From the NCBI RefSeq assembly GCF_001610875.1, contig NZ_CP011272.1, forward strand, positions 5,003,988 to 5,067,987: 64,000 nucleotides of DNA. Direction: 5' to 3'. The DNA comes from Pirellula sp. SH-Sr6A. GTDB taxonomy: Bacteria; Planctomycetota; Planctomycetia; Pirellulales; Pirellulaceae. The position numbers were made by a program, and so were the translations under genes. The notes beneath the pieces are model-generated. The model had not been told where the DNA came from and did not search any database. It saw only the letters and a list, made by a program, of their open reading frames with translations. Of the stretch, positions 1-9,291 are shown piece by piece (within the stretch, counting starts at the first letter, position 1; each line of letters begins with the position of its first letter).

Positions 1-203
1 TTGTGGAAGCCTCGCTTTGGAATGCGGCGAACCATCGGCAAATCCCCACCATTGAAAATGGGGTGCCGCGAGTAACCGCTTCGTGACTTGTGACCGTTAT
101 GACCACGACCGGCTGTCTTGCCCGTCTTGCTACCAACCCCGCGGCCAATACGCTTGCGAGGACGGTTCTTGACGATGCCGTTGTTGATGTCTTCTAAATT
201 CAT
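1..203 (-). CDS. rplO: 50S ribosomal protein L15, N-terminal part
   Basis: Part of the large ribosomal subunit. Reading leftwards from 203, the protein begins [20 protein letters not shown] and continues with the basic glycine-rich stretch typical of the L15 N-terminus ([15 protein letters not shown]). The window edge cuts it after about 67 residues. Its start codon overlaps the rpsE stop codon by four bases (ATGA), so it is translationally coupled to rpsE. In the usual spc operon rpmD (L30) sits between these two genes; it is absent here. Confidence 0.96.
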   Translation of the reverse strand, partial: MNLEDINNGIVKNRPRKRIGRGVGSKTGKTAGRGHNGHKSRSGYSRHPIFNGGDLPMVRRIPKRGFH

Positions 204-709
204 GACAATTTGACCCCTCGGAGTCGCTCGATATCTTCTTTGGTTCGGAGTTGTGACAACGCGTCGAACGTCGCCTTGATCAACACCGTTGGATTATTGG
301 ATCGGAAACTCTTTGTCAGGATGTCCTGAATTCCGACCGCTTCGCAAACAGCACGAACTGCTTGCCCTGCAATGATACCTGTGCCAGGGCTGGCTGGCAT
401 CAACAAAACGTGAGCAGCGCCGAATCGACCCGACACTGCGTGAGGAATGGTCCCGTTCTGAACCGGGACGCTGATCATCGCTCGGTTGGCTGCCTTCTGA
501 GCCTTCGAAACGCTCGGTGGAACTTCATTCGCTTTGCCATATCCATAGCCGACGCGACCTTTCCCGTCCCCTACGACAACCAAAGCTGCGAAGCTAAAAC
601 GACGACCACCTTTTACCACGGCGGCGCATCGCTTGATCTTCAACACGCGATCGATGAGCTGATCGCCTTGAGTATTCTCTGCAGTATTGTTAGCCACTCT
701 ATCGATCAC
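200..709 (-). CDS. rpsE: 30S ribosomal protein S5
   Basis: Small-subunit protein that contributes to translational accuracy and mRNA unwinding. The 169-residue product has the S5 core [20 protein letters not shown] followed by the second domain with [16 protein letters not shown]. Length is normal. It follows rplR with a 6-base gap and overlaps rplO by 4 bases. Confidence 0.98.
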   Translation of the reverse strand: MIDRVANNTAENTQGDQLIDRVLKIKRCAAVVKGGRRFSFAALVVVGDGKGRVGYGYGKANEVPPSVSKAQKAANRAMISVPVQNGTIPHAVSGRFGAAHVLLMPASPGTGIIAGQAVRAVCEAVGIQDILTKSFRSNNPTVLIKATFDALSQLRTKEDIERLRGVKLS

Positions 710-715
710 TCCGAA

Positions 716-1084
716 CTAGAATTCCAAACCTGCTTCGCGAGCCGCATCGGCGAAAGCCGCCACGCGACCGTGATACTTACAAGACCCGCGGTCCAAACAA
801 ACCGTCTTGATCCCCTTGGCAATCGCTCGCTCTGCGACGATCTTTCCAAGCTTCTTTGCTGCTTCACAATTTCCGCCGTAGCCGATCGATCCCCGAACAT
901 CCTTGTCACGCGTCGTGGCGGAAACAATCGTCAAACCACTCGCATCGTCGATCACTTGGCATCCGAAATTCGTCAAGGATCGATTAATGCACAAACGTGG
1001 GCGCTCGGCGCTTCCACGAACCTTCTTCCGCACACGGTAGGCCCGCCGCTGACGCTGACCATCCACTACTTTTCGAATATCCAC
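716..1084 (-). CDS. rplR: 50S ribosomal protein L18
   Basis: 5S rRNA-binding protein of the large subunit, 122 residues. It starts with the basic tail (RQRRAYRVRKKVRG) and ends with the conserved DRGSCKYHGRVAAFADAAREAGLEF-type C-terminus of L18. It lies between rplF and rpsE as in most bacteria. The 166 bases between it and rplF contain no recognisable gene. Confidence 0.98.
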   Translation of the reverse strand: MDIRKVVDGQRQRRAYRVRKKVRGSAERPRLCINRSLTNFGCQVIDDASGLTIVSATTRDKDVRGSIGYGGNCEAAKKLGKIVAERAIAKGIKTVCLDRGSCKYHGRVAAFADAAREAGLEF

Positions 1085-1250
1085 GACTTACCTCGAATCC
1101 ACCAGTTGTTTTCTTAAAACCAACGCAGCTTCCCGTTCACAACCAGAGGGCGCTCCCGAAAAGGATCCTACGCCTTCCATGCAAACGGCCCCGAGCCGCA
1201 CCTTTGGGAACCAGAAACCTCTCGCCCCCGTCCAAACTCTAAGTGTACGA

Positions 1251-1793
1251 CTAGGTCGCACTCTTACCAGGCTTAATCTTGACTTGCTCTCCGACATAAC
1301 GAACCCCTTTGCCCTTGTAAGGCTCAGGTTTGCGAAGGGCTCGAACGTAGGCTGCGAACTGACCGACAGCTTGCTTGTCGCAACCCTTGACCGTCACGTG
1401 CGTTTGGTCCGGGCATGTCACTTCCAAGTTTTCAGGAATCGGGATTTGCAATTCGTTGGCGAAACCAACCCGAAGCTGCAGAATCTTTCCTTTGATGGCG
1501 GCGAGATAACCAACCCCGATGATCTCAAGCTTCTTCTCGTAACCGTTCTTCACACCCACGACCATGTTATTGATCAGAGCGCGGGTCAACCCATGGAACG
1601 CTCGCGAGTCGCGATTGTCGTTGGCTCGGTTTACGGTGAGCGTCTTTCCGTCTTCGGAAACCGACACCGATATGTTTTCTTGATGGGTAAACGAGAGCTT
1701 GCCCTTCGGACCCTCCACGTTCACCGTCTGTCCATCCACAGATACCTTGACGCCATCCAAGACAGCGATGGGCGACTTTCCAATTCTCGACAT
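1251..1793 (-). CDS. rplF: 50S ribosomal protein L6
   Basis: Large-subunit protein near the GTPase-associated centre, 180 residues. It begins MSRIGKSPIAVLDGV and carries the two L6 repeats; the second contains GVGYLAAIKGKILQLRVGFA. The C-terminus has the expected RKPEPYKGKGVRYVGE. Length is normal. The 110-base spacer to rpsH holds no gene. Confidence 0.98.
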   Translation of the reverse strand: MSRIGKSPIAVLDGVKVSVDGQTVNVEGPKGKLSFTHQENISVSVSEDGKTLTVNRANDNRDSRAFHGLTRALINNMVVGVKNGYEKKLEIIGVGYLAAIKGKILQLRVGFANELQIPIPENLEVTCPDQTHVTVKGCDKQAVGQFAAYVRALRKPEPYKGKGVRYVGEQVKIKPGKSAT

Positions 1794-1903
1794 CTTTAAT
1801 TACCTTCGGAATGTATGGTGCAGCTTTGGCTCACCAGTCTTCCTGTTGCGTTAGAGAATCCATCGACGATCACCTCGACCGTCAACTTCTTTGTTTCAAT
1901 CCA

Positions 1904-2299
1904 CTAGCAAACTTCAGCCAAGACTTCGCCGCCCAATTTCTGCTGGCGAGCTTCCCGATCGCTGATCACACCTCGCGATGTGCTAACAATGGAGATACCC
2001 ATGCCGTTCAAAACCGGCTTGAGCTCACCGCACTTGGCGTAAACGCGTCGGCCTGGCTTGCTCACACGTCGGACGGTTTGAATGATCTTCTCACCATTCG
2101 GTCCATACTTGAGTTCAATTCGGAGAATCTTGGCAGGCTCTCCTTCTACTTCGGCGTAATCCCAAATGTAGCCTTCTCGCTTCAGAACGTCCGCAATTCC
2201 CTTGCGAAGACGAGAGAGAGGCACATCGACGAAACGGCGTTCAATGCGAACAGCGTTTCGAATTCGGGTCAACATATCCGAGATTGGGTCATTGATCAT
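1904..2299 (-). CDS. rpsH: 30S ribosomal protein S8
   Basis: Primary 16S rRNA-binding protein, 131 residues. It begins with the family signature MINDPISDMLTRIRNAV and ends with a typical S8 segment (GMGISIVSTSRGVISDREAR). In other bacteria S8 represses the spc operon by binding its mRNA; no such target structure was identified here. It is 20 bases downstream of rpsN. Confidence 0.98.
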   Translation of the reverse strand: MINDPISDMLTRIRNAVRIERRFVDVPLSRLRKGIADVLKREGYIWDYAEVEGEPAKILRIELKYGPNGEKIIQTVRRVSKPGRRVYAKCGELKPVLNGMGISIVSTSRGVISDREARQQKLGGEVLAEVC

Positions 2300-2319
2300 A
2301 TTCTATAGCTCCCCGCTTC

Positions 2320-2505
2320 TTACCAACTCGACTTGCGTACACCTGGGATCAAACCTTTGTCAGCAAGCTGACGGAAACAAATTCGGCAAATGCCAAACTT
2401 GCGATACACAGCGCGAGGCCGACCGCACAACTTGCAACGGTTCTCGCGACGGGTGGAGAATTTTGGCTCTCGACTGGCTTTTGCAATCTTGCTTTTGCTT
2501 GCCAC
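2320..2505 (-). CDS. rpsN: 30S ribosomal protein S14, zinc-binding short form
   Basis: Small-subunit head protein of only 61 residues. It has two CxxC pairs (Cys24/Cys27 and Cys40/Cys43) in a [20 protein letters not shown] arrangement, which makes it the zinc-binding type-Z S14 rather than the roughly 100-residue zinc-free form. It ends in KSSW as usual. It is located between rplE and rpsH, the normal spc position. Confidence 0.97.
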   Translation of the reverse strand: MASKSKIAKASREPKFSTRRENRCKLCGRPRAVYRKFGICRICFRQLADKGLIPGVRKSSW

Positions 2506-2602
2506 GGGTAGTTTATCCGGTTAGTACTAGGAAAACGGGTGGTTAGGGTTACTGCGTTCGAGTCGAGACTACCCAAATCGACGCATACTTTCGACTGTTA
2601 AA

Positions 2603-3166
2603 CTAGGCTGTCTTCTTTACCTTGGGAGCCCGGAAAGGCATCCCGAACATCTCCAACAACCGACGCGCTTGGTCGTCTGTGGACGCGGAAGTAACGATGG
2701 CAATATTCATGCCCTGTGCCTTCGCGAACTTGTCCCCGGTCAACTCCGGAAACACCAACCACTCGGAAAGTCCCATGGAGTAATTGCCGTTGCCGTCGAA
2801 GGCGGTTCGGCTCACTCCTCGGAAGTCACGCACCCGAGGCAAAACAATGCTGATCAGTCGATCCAAGAACTCGTACATGCGGTCCCGTCGCAACGTTACT
2901 TTGCAACCGATCGCAACGCCTTCTCGCAATCGAAATCCTGCGATCGATTGCCGGGCTATCGTCAGGACCGGCTTTTGACCTGCGATCTCCGTCATCGCGT
3001 CGGCAGCCAGTTCCAAGAACTTCTTGTCTTGCATCGCCTCTCCAACCCCCATGTTGATGGAGATCTTCTCAATGCGAGGGATCGACAAAACGTTCTTGAT
3101 GCCCAACTCCTTGCCGAGTTCGGACTGAATCGTTTGGAAGTACAGTTCTTGAAGTCGCGGTGCCAT
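2603..3166 (-). CDS. rplE: 50S ribosomal protein L5
   Basis: 5S rRNA-binding protein of the central protuberance, 187 residues. Conserved segments include PRIEKISINMGVGEA, GQKPVLTIARQSIAGFRLRE and the RLISIVLPRVRDFRG motif. Length and order are normal. Gaps are 50 bases to rplX and 97 bases to rpsN. Confidence 0.98.
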   Translation of the reverse strand: MAPRLQELYFQTIQSELGKELGIKNVLSIPRIEKISINMGVGEAMQDKKFLELAADAMTEIAGQKPVLTIARQSIAGFRLREGVAIGCKVTLRRDRMYEFLDRLISIVLPRVRDFRGVSRTAFDGNGNYSMGLSEWLVFPELTGDKFAKAQGMNIAIVTSASTDDQARRLLEMFGMPFRAPKVKKTA

Positions 3167-3216
3167 GTTTCTAACGAGCCAAAGGGCTCTTATCTTCTAA
3201 GGACCTACCGAATGAA

Positions 3217-3567
3217 TTAAGACTTTTGTGCGTGCGATGCACGCGCCGGAGCGATAACACTAATCGTCGCCCCACTCTTCTTGCTGTATCGCTCTTTGGT
3301 GCCATCGGGAAGGAACCGAACACCGATCCGTGTCGGCTTTCCGGTTTGCGGACAAACCAAAGCGACTTTCGAAACATCGACAGGCGCTTCCTTCGACAAC
3401 CGACCACCCTGTGGATTCCGTTGCGATCGTTTTACGTGCTTGAAAATCTTGTTGAGATTCTCGACGACGACCTTGTTCTCCGTTCGGTCGACTTTGATAA
3501 CGCGACCCTTTTGACCTTTGTCACTACCGGAGAGCATGACGACGATGTCGTTTACCTTGATCAACAT
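3217..3567 (-). CDS. rplX: 50S ribosomal protein L24
   Basis: Assembly-initiating large-subunit protein, 116 residues. The N-terminal KOW motif is visible (IVVMLSGSDKGQKGRVIKVD), followed by HVKRSQRNPQGG. It begins directly after the rplN stop codon with no intervening base. The C-terminus is slightly longer than in E. coli. Confidence 0.98.
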   Translation of the reverse strand: MLIKVNDIVVMLSGSDKGQKGRVIKVDRTENKVVVENLNKIFKHVKRSQRNPQGGRLSKEAPVDVSKVALVCPQTGKPTRIGVRFLPDGTKERYSKKSGATISVIAPARASHAQKS

Positions 3568-3936
3568 TTAAACTACCTCGCTCGCCAACGAAACAATCTT
3601 TGTGAAACTCTTCTCGCGAAGCTCCCGTGCGACTGCACCGAAGATCCGCGTCCCGCGGGGGTTATTGTCCTTGTCGACCAACACGACCGCGTTGGTGTCG
3701 AATCGGACATAGCTGCCGTCAGCGCGACGCGAAGGTTGCGACACTCGCACGATCACGCCCCGAACCACAGCCTTCTTCTTGATTTCGCTGCCCGGAATAA
3801 CACTCTTCACGGAGCAGATGATGACATCGCCCAAGCTCGCGTAGCGGCGACGGGTACCGCCCAACACTTTGATGCACATCACCTCGCGTGCACCGGTGTT
3901 GTCGGCAACCACCAATCGTGTTTCTTGTTGAATCAT
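3568..3936 (-). CDS. rplN: 50S ribosomal protein L14
   Basis: Large-subunit interface protein, 122 residues, the standard length. It begins [19 protein letters not shown], the near-universal L14 start, and contains [20 protein letters not shown] and a [20 protein letters not shown] end. It abuts rplX without a gap. Confidence 0.99.
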   Translation of the reverse strand: MIQQETRLVVADNTGAREVMCIKVLGGTRRRYASLGDVIICSVKSVIPGSEIKKKAVVRGVIVRVSQPSRRADGSYVRFDTNAVVLVDKDNNPRGTRIFGAVARELREKSFTKIVSLASEVV

Positions 3937-4003
3937 TTTCGACTATCCCGAACTTCTGTCCGTTTGATTTCTGATGAATGCTAAGCCCCGAACCCAGGTC
4001 GCC

Positions 4004-4276
4004 TTACGCGTCGTTCGCAACGCTCTCAACCGACTTGCTCTTCTCGACGACGCGAATCAAATTCCATCGCTTGAGCTTCGACAAAGGTCTCGATTCTTCG
4101 ATTTCAACCTTGTCCCCTACTCGCGACTCGTTGTTCTCGTCGTGAGCATGGCAAACAGTCTTTTTACGGATGATCTTCGAATAGCGTGGGTGTCGCACCA
4201 ATCGCTCAATCTCAACCCGACGGGTCTTCGCTGTCTTATCGCTGGTTACTACACCGATCAAAATTCGACGTGGCAT
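4004..4276 (-). CDS. rpsQ: 30S ribosomal protein S17
   Basis: Primary 16S rRNA-binding protein, 90 residues. It shows the S17 OB-fold signature: GVVTSDKTAKTRRVEIERLV, then HPRYSKIIRKKTVCHAHDE and GDKVEIEESRPLSKLKRW. It lies between rpmC and rplN as in the classical S10 cluster. Confidence 0.98.
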   Translation of the reverse strand: MPRRILIGVVTSDKTAKTRRVEIERLVRHPRYSKIIRKKTVCHAHDENNESRVGDKVEIEESRPLSKLKRWNLIRVVEKSKSVESVANDA

Positions 4277-4336
4277 AATCTGTTAACGTTTGTTAATAAC
4301 TGTTTCGGAAGGGACTATGGTCAAGGCTCGTGCTCA

Positions 4337-4534
4337 CTAAGCCTTTTTATTTGCCCGCTCGGTTTGAATCGTTCGGACCCGAGCGATCAACCGACGGTTG
4401 TGTCGCATCTGGGTCGGGACATCGACTCGTTCCGTCTGCGATTGCAAACGAAGCTTGAACATCGTTTCCGCAGCATCAACTGCTGTCAGCTCCAACTGTT
4501 CGTCGCTCATTTCTCGTAGTTCTGACGCTTTCAT
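4337..4534 (-). CDS. rpmC: 50S ribosomal protein L29
   Basis: Small two-helix protein near the polypeptide exit tunnel, 65 residues. It begins MKASELREMSDEQLE and ends with ARVRTIQTERANKKA, both typical. It lies between rplP and rpsQ, with an unusually long 116-base spacer to rplP in which no gene was found. Confidence 0.97.
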   Translation of the reverse strand: MKASELREMSDEQLELTAVDAAETMFKLRLQSQTERVDVPTQMRHNRRLIARVRTIQTERANKKA

Positions 4535-4650
4535 GATCTCAATCTTCTTCGCAAATCTTATGTGGAACCAAGTCCCCGCCGACTTTTCTCCGGCTCGACT
4601 GGATTCCGGATTGAATGTCGCCAGGACGAACCGAACGACTTGCCACCACC

Positions 4651-5067
4651 CTATGCAGGGCGGCGTCGAACCATCCGGACAGGTACCGGCATCTTAGCCG
4701 CCAATCTCGCGAAACAAACCTTCGCTTGCTGCTCGGAAACACCGCTCAGCTCATAAAGGATCGTCCCAGGCTTGACCACAGCCACCCAGTACTCCGGCTC
4801 CCCTTTACCCTTACCCATCCGGGTTTCCAAAGGCTTGGAGGAAACTGGCTTATCTGGAAATACTCGAATGTAGAGTCGACCTTCGCCACGAACGTATTGA
4901 TTACCGGCGATACGGCCCGCTTCGATTGTCTGTGCTCGGATCCAACCGCCTTGTAGGCACTGGAGACCGAAGTCACCGAAGACAACCTTGTTACCGCGGG
5001 TCGCGTTACCTTTTATACGTCCTCTTTGGCTTTTTCGGTGCTTGACCCGTTTGGGCATCAGCGCCAT
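4651..5067 (-). CDS. rplP: 50S ribosomal protein L16
   Basis: Large-subunit protein close to the A site, 138 residues. It starts [20 protein letters not shown] and carries the family motif [20 protein letters not shown] purine-rich ribosome-binding site (GGGAGA, about 8 bases before the ATG) supports the 5067 start. This start lies inside the end of rpsC, giving a 62-base out-of-frame overlap. Confidence 0.98.
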   Translation of the reverse strand: MALMPKRVKHRKSQRGRIKGNATRGNKVVFGDFGLQCLQGGWIRAQTIEAGRIAGNQYVRGEGRLYIRVFPDKPVSSKPLETRMGKGKGEPEYWVAVVKPGTILYELSGVSEQQAKVCFARLAAKMPVPVRMVRRRPA

Positions 5068-5719
5068 CGTTAGCTTCTCCCGCGTAAGAACCTTGATTTA
5101 CCCATACCTGAATACCGATATTTCCTTGCGGAGTAGCGGCTTCAGCAAACCCATAACTAATCTTCGCTTGAATCGTGCTCAAAGGCAGTGCGCCAGCGTT
5201 GCCCTTTTCGCAACGAGCCATTTCCGCCCCACCGAGCCGACCCGACATCTGAATCTTGATCCCGAGTGCACCGGAATCCATCGCTGTTTCAATGGCTCGC
5301 TTCATGGTCCGACGGAAGCTCGCTCGCTTCATCAATTGCTTCGCAATATCCTCTGCGATCAACTGTGCTTGAATCTCGGGTCGGTAAACCTCTTCTACTT
5401 TGAGGTTCACTCGGCGACCGATCAGATTCTGAAGCTCTTCTTGAAGGATCTCGATTTCGGTCCCCTTCTTACCAATGATCAAACCTGGCTTGGCCACGAA
5501 AACCATCAACCGGACTTCGTCGCGGGTGCGTTCGATCTCAATCCGATCGATGCCCGCTTCTCGGTAGGCTGGCTTGGTTGGATGATTCTTGATGAACTTA
5601 CGAATCTTCTGGTCTTCGACCAACAGCTCCGCAAACTCTTTCTTGCTTGCATACCAGCGGCTCTTCCAGCCCATCACGATCCCGGTACGGAAGCCGATTG
5701 GATTTACTTTTTGTCCCAT
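5006..5719 (-). CDS. rpsC: 30S ribosomal protein S3
   Basis: mRNA-entry protein of the small subunit, 237 residues. The start at 5719 gives the canonical MGQKVNPIGFRTG; an in-frame ATG 24 bases upstream would add a non-conserved tail. The KH domain (VAKPGLIIGKKGTEIEILQE) and the C-terminal domain (IQAKISYGFAEAATPQGNIG) are present. A basic tail, [12 protein letters not shown], extends over the start of rplP by 62 bases. Confidence 0.98.
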   Translation of the reverse strand: MGQKVNPIGFRTGIVMGWKSRWYASKKEFAELLVEDQKIRKFIKNHPTKPAYREAGIDRIEIERTRDEVRLMVFVAKPGLIIGKKGTEIEILQEELQNLIGRRVNLKVEEVYRPEIQAQLIAEDIAKQLMKRASFRRTMKRAIETAMDSGALGIKIQMSGRLGGAEMARCEKGNAGALPLSTIQAKISYGFAEAATPQGNIGIQVWVNQGSYAGEANDGADAQTGQAPKKPKRTYKR

Positions 5720-5729
5720 GTTCCGTTTC

Positions 5730-6086
5730 CTACAGCTCTTCAAGTCGTTTGAGTTCTACCGAAATGTGGGCCGATCGCTTTAGGATCGTGAACGCTTGTC
5801 CTCGCGAGCGAGGCTGGAAGCGTTTGAACATCGGTCCGCCGTCGATGCGGGCATCGACCACCACCAACTCTTCCGCGGAGAACGATCGACCGCCGTTTTG
5901 CTCGGTGTCTTGTGCATTCCCGACAGCGCTCTTGATCACCTTCTCCAACATCCTCGCACCGCGATGGGGTTGGAACTGAAGGAGCTCCAGCGCTTCGTCC
6001 GCAAACTTGCCACGTACCAAGTTTGCCAGAGGTCGGACCTTTCTGGCACTGATGCGTGCGTATCGATGAACGGCTCGAAAAGCCAT
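5730..6086 (-). CDS. rplV: 50S ribosomal protein L22
   Basis: Exit-tunnel protein, 118 residues. It begins MAFRAVHRYARISARKVRPL and contains the tunnel-loop region with DARIDGGPMFKRFQPRSRGQA followed by a short acidic/basic end. It is 10 bases upstream of rpsC and 25 bases downstream of rpsS. Confidence 0.98.
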   Translation of the reverse strand: MAFRAVHRYARISARKVRPLANLVRGKFADEALELLQFQPHRGARMLEKVIKSAVGNAQDTEQNGGRSFSAEELVVVDARIDGGPMFKRFQPRSRGQAFTILKRSAHISVELKRLEEL

Positions 6087-6111
6087 GATGATTCCCTATT
6101 TCAAAACGTCG

Positions 6112-6384
6112 TTACTTCTTGCCGCCCTTGCCACCGTGTCCGCGGAAAGTCCGCGTCGGGGCAAACTCGCCCAGCTTGTGACCGACCATGTCTTCGGTCA
6201 CGAACACTTTGATGTGGGCCTTGCCGTTGTGTACCATAAAGGTCGTCCCAACAAATTCTGGAACGATCGTGCAGCGACGCGCCCAAGTGGTGATAGGCTG
6301 GCTATCACCCTTTTCACGGAGCTTCGCAAACTTCGCAAACAGCTTGGGGTCTACGAAAGGCCCCTTTTTTGTCGAACGTCCCAT
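6112..6384 (-). CDS. rpsS: 30S ribosomal protein S19
   Basis: Small-subunit head protein, 90 residues. It starts [19 protein letters not shown] and has the conserved [20 protein letters not shown] and [16 protein letters not shown] segments. It lies between rplB and rplV, with normal length. Confidence 0.99.
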   Translation of the reverse strand: MGRSTKKGPFVDPKLFAKFAKLREKGDSQPITTWARRCTIVPEFVGTTFMVHNGKAHIKVFVTEDMVGHKLGEFAPTRTFRGHGGKGGKK

Positions 6385-6407
6385 ACGTCAGAACTCTTCC
6401 CTACAAA

Positions 6408-7265
6408 CTATTTAAGTTTCAATTGACCGTAACGAACCGACTTGCGGCGACGAATGATCGCCGTGTTGCTTGGCTTGCGCGGTCGACGTGTCGATCCACC
6501 CTTCGCCAACTTGCCCGTCGGGCTCACTGGGTGGCGTCCACCCTTCGTTCGTCCTTCACCACCACCGTGCGGGTGATCGTGCGGGTTCATCGCAGTACCG
6601 CGAACGTGAGGCCTCCAGCCCTTCCAACGATTTCGTCCCGCTTTACCGATCCGAATCGCATCGTGCTCGCTGTTTCCAATCTTTCCGATGACCGCTCGAC
6701 ATTGCCCCGGTACACGGCGAACTTCGCCACTTGGCAACTGCAACTGAGCCCATCCGGACTCTCGAGCCATCAGAACAGCTGACGTCCCCGCGGATCGACA
6801 CAAAGCCGCACCGCGTCCAGGAGTCATCTCCACACAGCAAACTTCCGTTCCCGGTGGAATGTTTCGCATCGGCAAGCAATTCCCGACCGTCGGCGGTGCA
6901 TCGGCACCGTTGAGCAAGGTCTGGCCTGCCTTCAACCCATCCGGAGCGACCACATATGCCTTCTCACCATCCGCGTAATGAAGCAACGCGATGCGAGCCG
7001 AGCGATTCGGGTCGTACTGGATCGAATGGACCTTGGCAGCAACCCCGTCTTTGATGCGACGGAAGTCGATGACCCGGTACATTTGTTTGTGCCCACCACC
7101 ACGGTGTCGCGCGGTGATGAATCCTTGATTGTTTCGTCCGCCGTGTCGCTTCAATCGCTTGAGCAAGGACTTCTCAGGCTTCGCGCCTGGTGTCAACTCT
7201 GCGAAATCGCTAACAGACGAATTGCGTCGTCCTGGCGATGTTGGTCGGTATACTCGAATTCCCAT
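6408..7265 (-). CDS. rplB: 50S ribosomal protein L2
   Basis: Peptidyl-transferase-region protein, 285 residues. It begins [20 protein letters not shown]. The C-terminal signature is present: [19 protein letters not shown], including the conserved histidines near the peptidyl transferase centre, followed by a KPS-rich basic end. Order and length are normal. Confidence 0.99.
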   Translation of the reverse strand: MGIRVYRPTSPGRRNSSVSDFAELTPGAKPEKSLLKRLKRHGGRNNQGFITARHRGGGHKQMYRVIDFRRIKDGVAAKVHSIQYDPNRSARIALLHYADGEKAYVVAPDGLKAGQTLLNGADAPPTVGNCLPMRNIPPGTEVCCVEMTPGRGAALCRSAGTSAVLMARESGWAQLQLPSGEVRRVPGQCRAVIGKIGNSEHDAIRIGKAGRNRWKGWRPHVRGTAMNPHDHPHGGGEGRTKGGRHPVSPTGKLAKGGSTRRPRKPSNTAIIRRRKSVRYGQLKLK

Positions 7266-7282
7266 GGTATCTCAGTCGTCTC

Positions 7283-7594
7283 CTAGAAGAAGTCGATCTT
7301 GTGTTCGTTACTCAACTTGACGATCGCTTTCTTCCAAGCCTTCGTCACACCTGCCTTGGCTCGGTACCGCCGGGTCTTGCCAGCGCGATTTTGCGTCGCA
7401 ACGGCTACTACCTTGACGTTAAAAAGCTCTTCAATCGCTTCTTTGATCTCAGTCTTGTCCGCCAACGGATTCACTTCGAATGCGTAACGGTTTTGACGGG
7501 TCGCTTTGTGCACTCCCTTTTCGGTCACCAAAGGTCGAATGACGATCTGGTGAGCGGTCAAGGTCATACTGGTTTTCGGTGGCTGCTTTGCCAT
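7283..7594 (-). CDS. rplW: 50S ribosomal protein L23
   Basis: Exit-site protein that docks the signal recognition particle and trigger factor, 103 residues. Typical segments are VIRPLVTEKGVHKATRQNRY and FEVNPLADKTEIKEAIEELF. It lies 17 bases before rplB; 116 bases separate it from rplD. Confidence 0.98.
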   Translation of the reverse strand: MAKQPPKTSMTLTAHQIVIRPLVTEKGVHKATRQNRYAFEVNPLADKTEIKEAIEELFNVKVVAVATQNRAGKTRRYRAKAGVTKAWKKAIVKLSNEHKIDFF

Positions 7595-7710
7595 TTTCTC
7601 TCTCGCCTAAACGAGTCCGCTTTTCTTGCTGTTAATTCGCCCGACCACCCGAGGGCTCGTCACGGCGTCATCTATTTGTCGTCGTCCCAACCTAGCATTC
7701 AGGCCAAAAA

Positions 7711-8340
7711 CTAGGCGGTTGCCCGAGTCTTCAACCAATCCAACGCTTCACGCGTCACAACCAACTTGCGAGGACGCAAAACAACCAATGCGTTCAAATC
7801 CGAGACAGGGCTAATGGTGCAACCCTGAATGTTTCGGCCGCTCAAGTAAACGTTTCGGTCCAGAGAACCAACTGCTAGCGTCTTGGTCTGACCTTCCAGC
7901 CCCAACGCCTTGAACGCACCCGCCAACACCTTGGTCTTTGGTGCATCCATCTTCAATTGGTCCACAACCACAACAGAGCCCGCACTGATCTTCGCAGCGA
8001 TGGCCATTCGCGTGGCAGCCTGAACGGCCTTGCGAGGCAATCGGTAGTAATACGATCGAGGCTGACGAGCATTCGCATGCCCACCACCACGTCGCACTGG
8101 CGTTCGCCTAGCACCAGCACGGGCATTACCCGTACCCTTTTGCTTGTAAAGCTTTTTGGTCGACCCGGCGACTTCGCCGCGAGTCTTCGTCTTGTTGCTA
8201 CCCTGACGTTGGTTCGCCAAATACATCACGACGACGTCGTGCAGCAACTGCTTGCTAATCTTCGGAGCAATGGAAGCCGGATCGATTTCATAATCGCCGA
8301 CTTTGTTGCCCGAGAGGTCGTATACAGGAAGTGTTGTCAT
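7711..8340 (-). CDS. rplD: 50S ribosomal protein L4
   Basis: Tunnel-lining protein, 209 residues. The tunnel loop is recognisable (GSTKKLYKQKGTGNARAGAR followed by PVRRGGGHANARQPRSYYY). In E. coli L4 also represses its own operon; nothing in the leader here proves this. It lies between rplC and rplW. Confidence 0.98.
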   Translation of the reverse strand: MTTLPVYDLSGNKVGDYEIDPASIAPKISKQLLHDVVVMYLANQRQGSNKTKTRGEVAGSTKKLYKQKGTGNARAGARRTPVRRGGGHANARQPRSYYYRLPRKAVQAATRMAIAAKISAGSVVVVDQLKMDAPKTKVLAGAFKALGLEGQTKTLAVGSLDRNVYLSGRNIQGCTISPVSDLNALVVLRPRKLVVTREALDWLKTRATA

Positions 8341-8447
8341 TTCTTATTTGCCTTAATTCCGACAGCTCAGCACTGTTTTCGAATCGTGTTTTCGAATTCT
8401 GCGTTCGAATTACTCTATTCGAGTCGCCCAGTTCAGCCTCACAGCCC

Positions 8448-9134
8448 TTAACCGAGCATATTGGTCTCACGAACAATCACAAAACCACCCGTCGGGCCAG
8501 GAACAGCACCGCGGACCAGAAGAAGGTTGTTTTCGGCATCTACCCGCACAACCTTGAGATTTCGCATCGTCACACGGTCCACACCGTAATGACCCGCTCC
8601 CTTGCGACCCTTGCGAACACGACCGGGATAAGTCCCCGCGCCCGTACCCCCTGGATGGCGGTGCACCTTCTTCACACCGTGGGTTGCCCGCTGACCGGAA
8701 TAATTATGCCGCTTCATCCAACCCGAGAATCCGTAACCCTTGCTGGTGCCGGTTACGTCGACAGCCAGCACGCCGTCCAACACAGAAACCTTGATCTCGG
8801 AACCCACTTCCGCAGCCGGTGCACCACGAAACTCTTTGATGAATCGCTTTGGCTCGCACTCAGGCTTGGTTGCCGGTGCACCACCCGCCGCCTTGAGCTT
8901 CGCCGATCGCTTGCTCGAGATTGCAGCGACATGCCCACGCACCGAACGGGACGCCAAACGGCGAGGCTTGTCCGCGAAACCCAACTGAATCGCTTCATAC
9001 CCATCACGATCTACGGTCTTGACTTGCAAGACGTGGCAAGGCCCAGCCTCGATCACCGTCACCGGGACCGCACGGCCATCTTGTTCATAAATTTGCGTCA
9101 TACCGACCTTGCGGCCGAGAATACCTTTGCTCAT
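8448..9134 (-). CDS. rplC: 50S ribosomal protein L3
   Basis: Early-assembly protein reaching to the peptidyl transferase centre, 228 residues. It begins MSKGILGRKVGMTQIYEQDG and has the central loop with GFSGWMKRHNYSGQRATHGV and HRHPGGTGAGTYPGRVRKG. The C-terminus has the usual RGAVPGPTGGFVIV. It follows rpsJ after 157 bases. Confidence 0.99.
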   Translation of the reverse strand: MSKGILGRKVGMTQIYEQDGRAVPVTVIEAGPCHVLQVKTVDRDGYEAIQLGFADKPRRLASRSVRGHVAAISSKRSAKLKAAGGAPATKPECEPKRFIKEFRGAPAAEVGSEIKVSVLDGVLAVDVTGTSKGYGFSGWMKRHNYSGQRATHGVKKVHRHPGGTGAGTYPGRVRKGRKGAGHYGVDRVTMRNLKVVRVDAENNLLLVRGAVPGPTGGFVIVRETNMLG

Positions 9135-9291
9135 CGTCTTTTTCCGTAAATCGTTTGCTTGCTGGGACTCACCATTGCAGTCGGTCGACCGGGGTCAGCT
9201 CAAAACAGATTGCAGCCGCCCATTTGGTGGTTACCCCTCAAGCTTCCGTTCATTGTGGAATACCTGATGGATACGTTTTCAAAACCGCGAA

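Noticed and set aside
1088-1297. A 69-codon frame in the 166-base rplF-rplR spacer, considered as a small ribosomal or extra gene.
   Set aside because: It overlaps the rplF end, has no known motif and is rich in Arg/Gly in the way of non-coding frames; rpmD would also not lie here.
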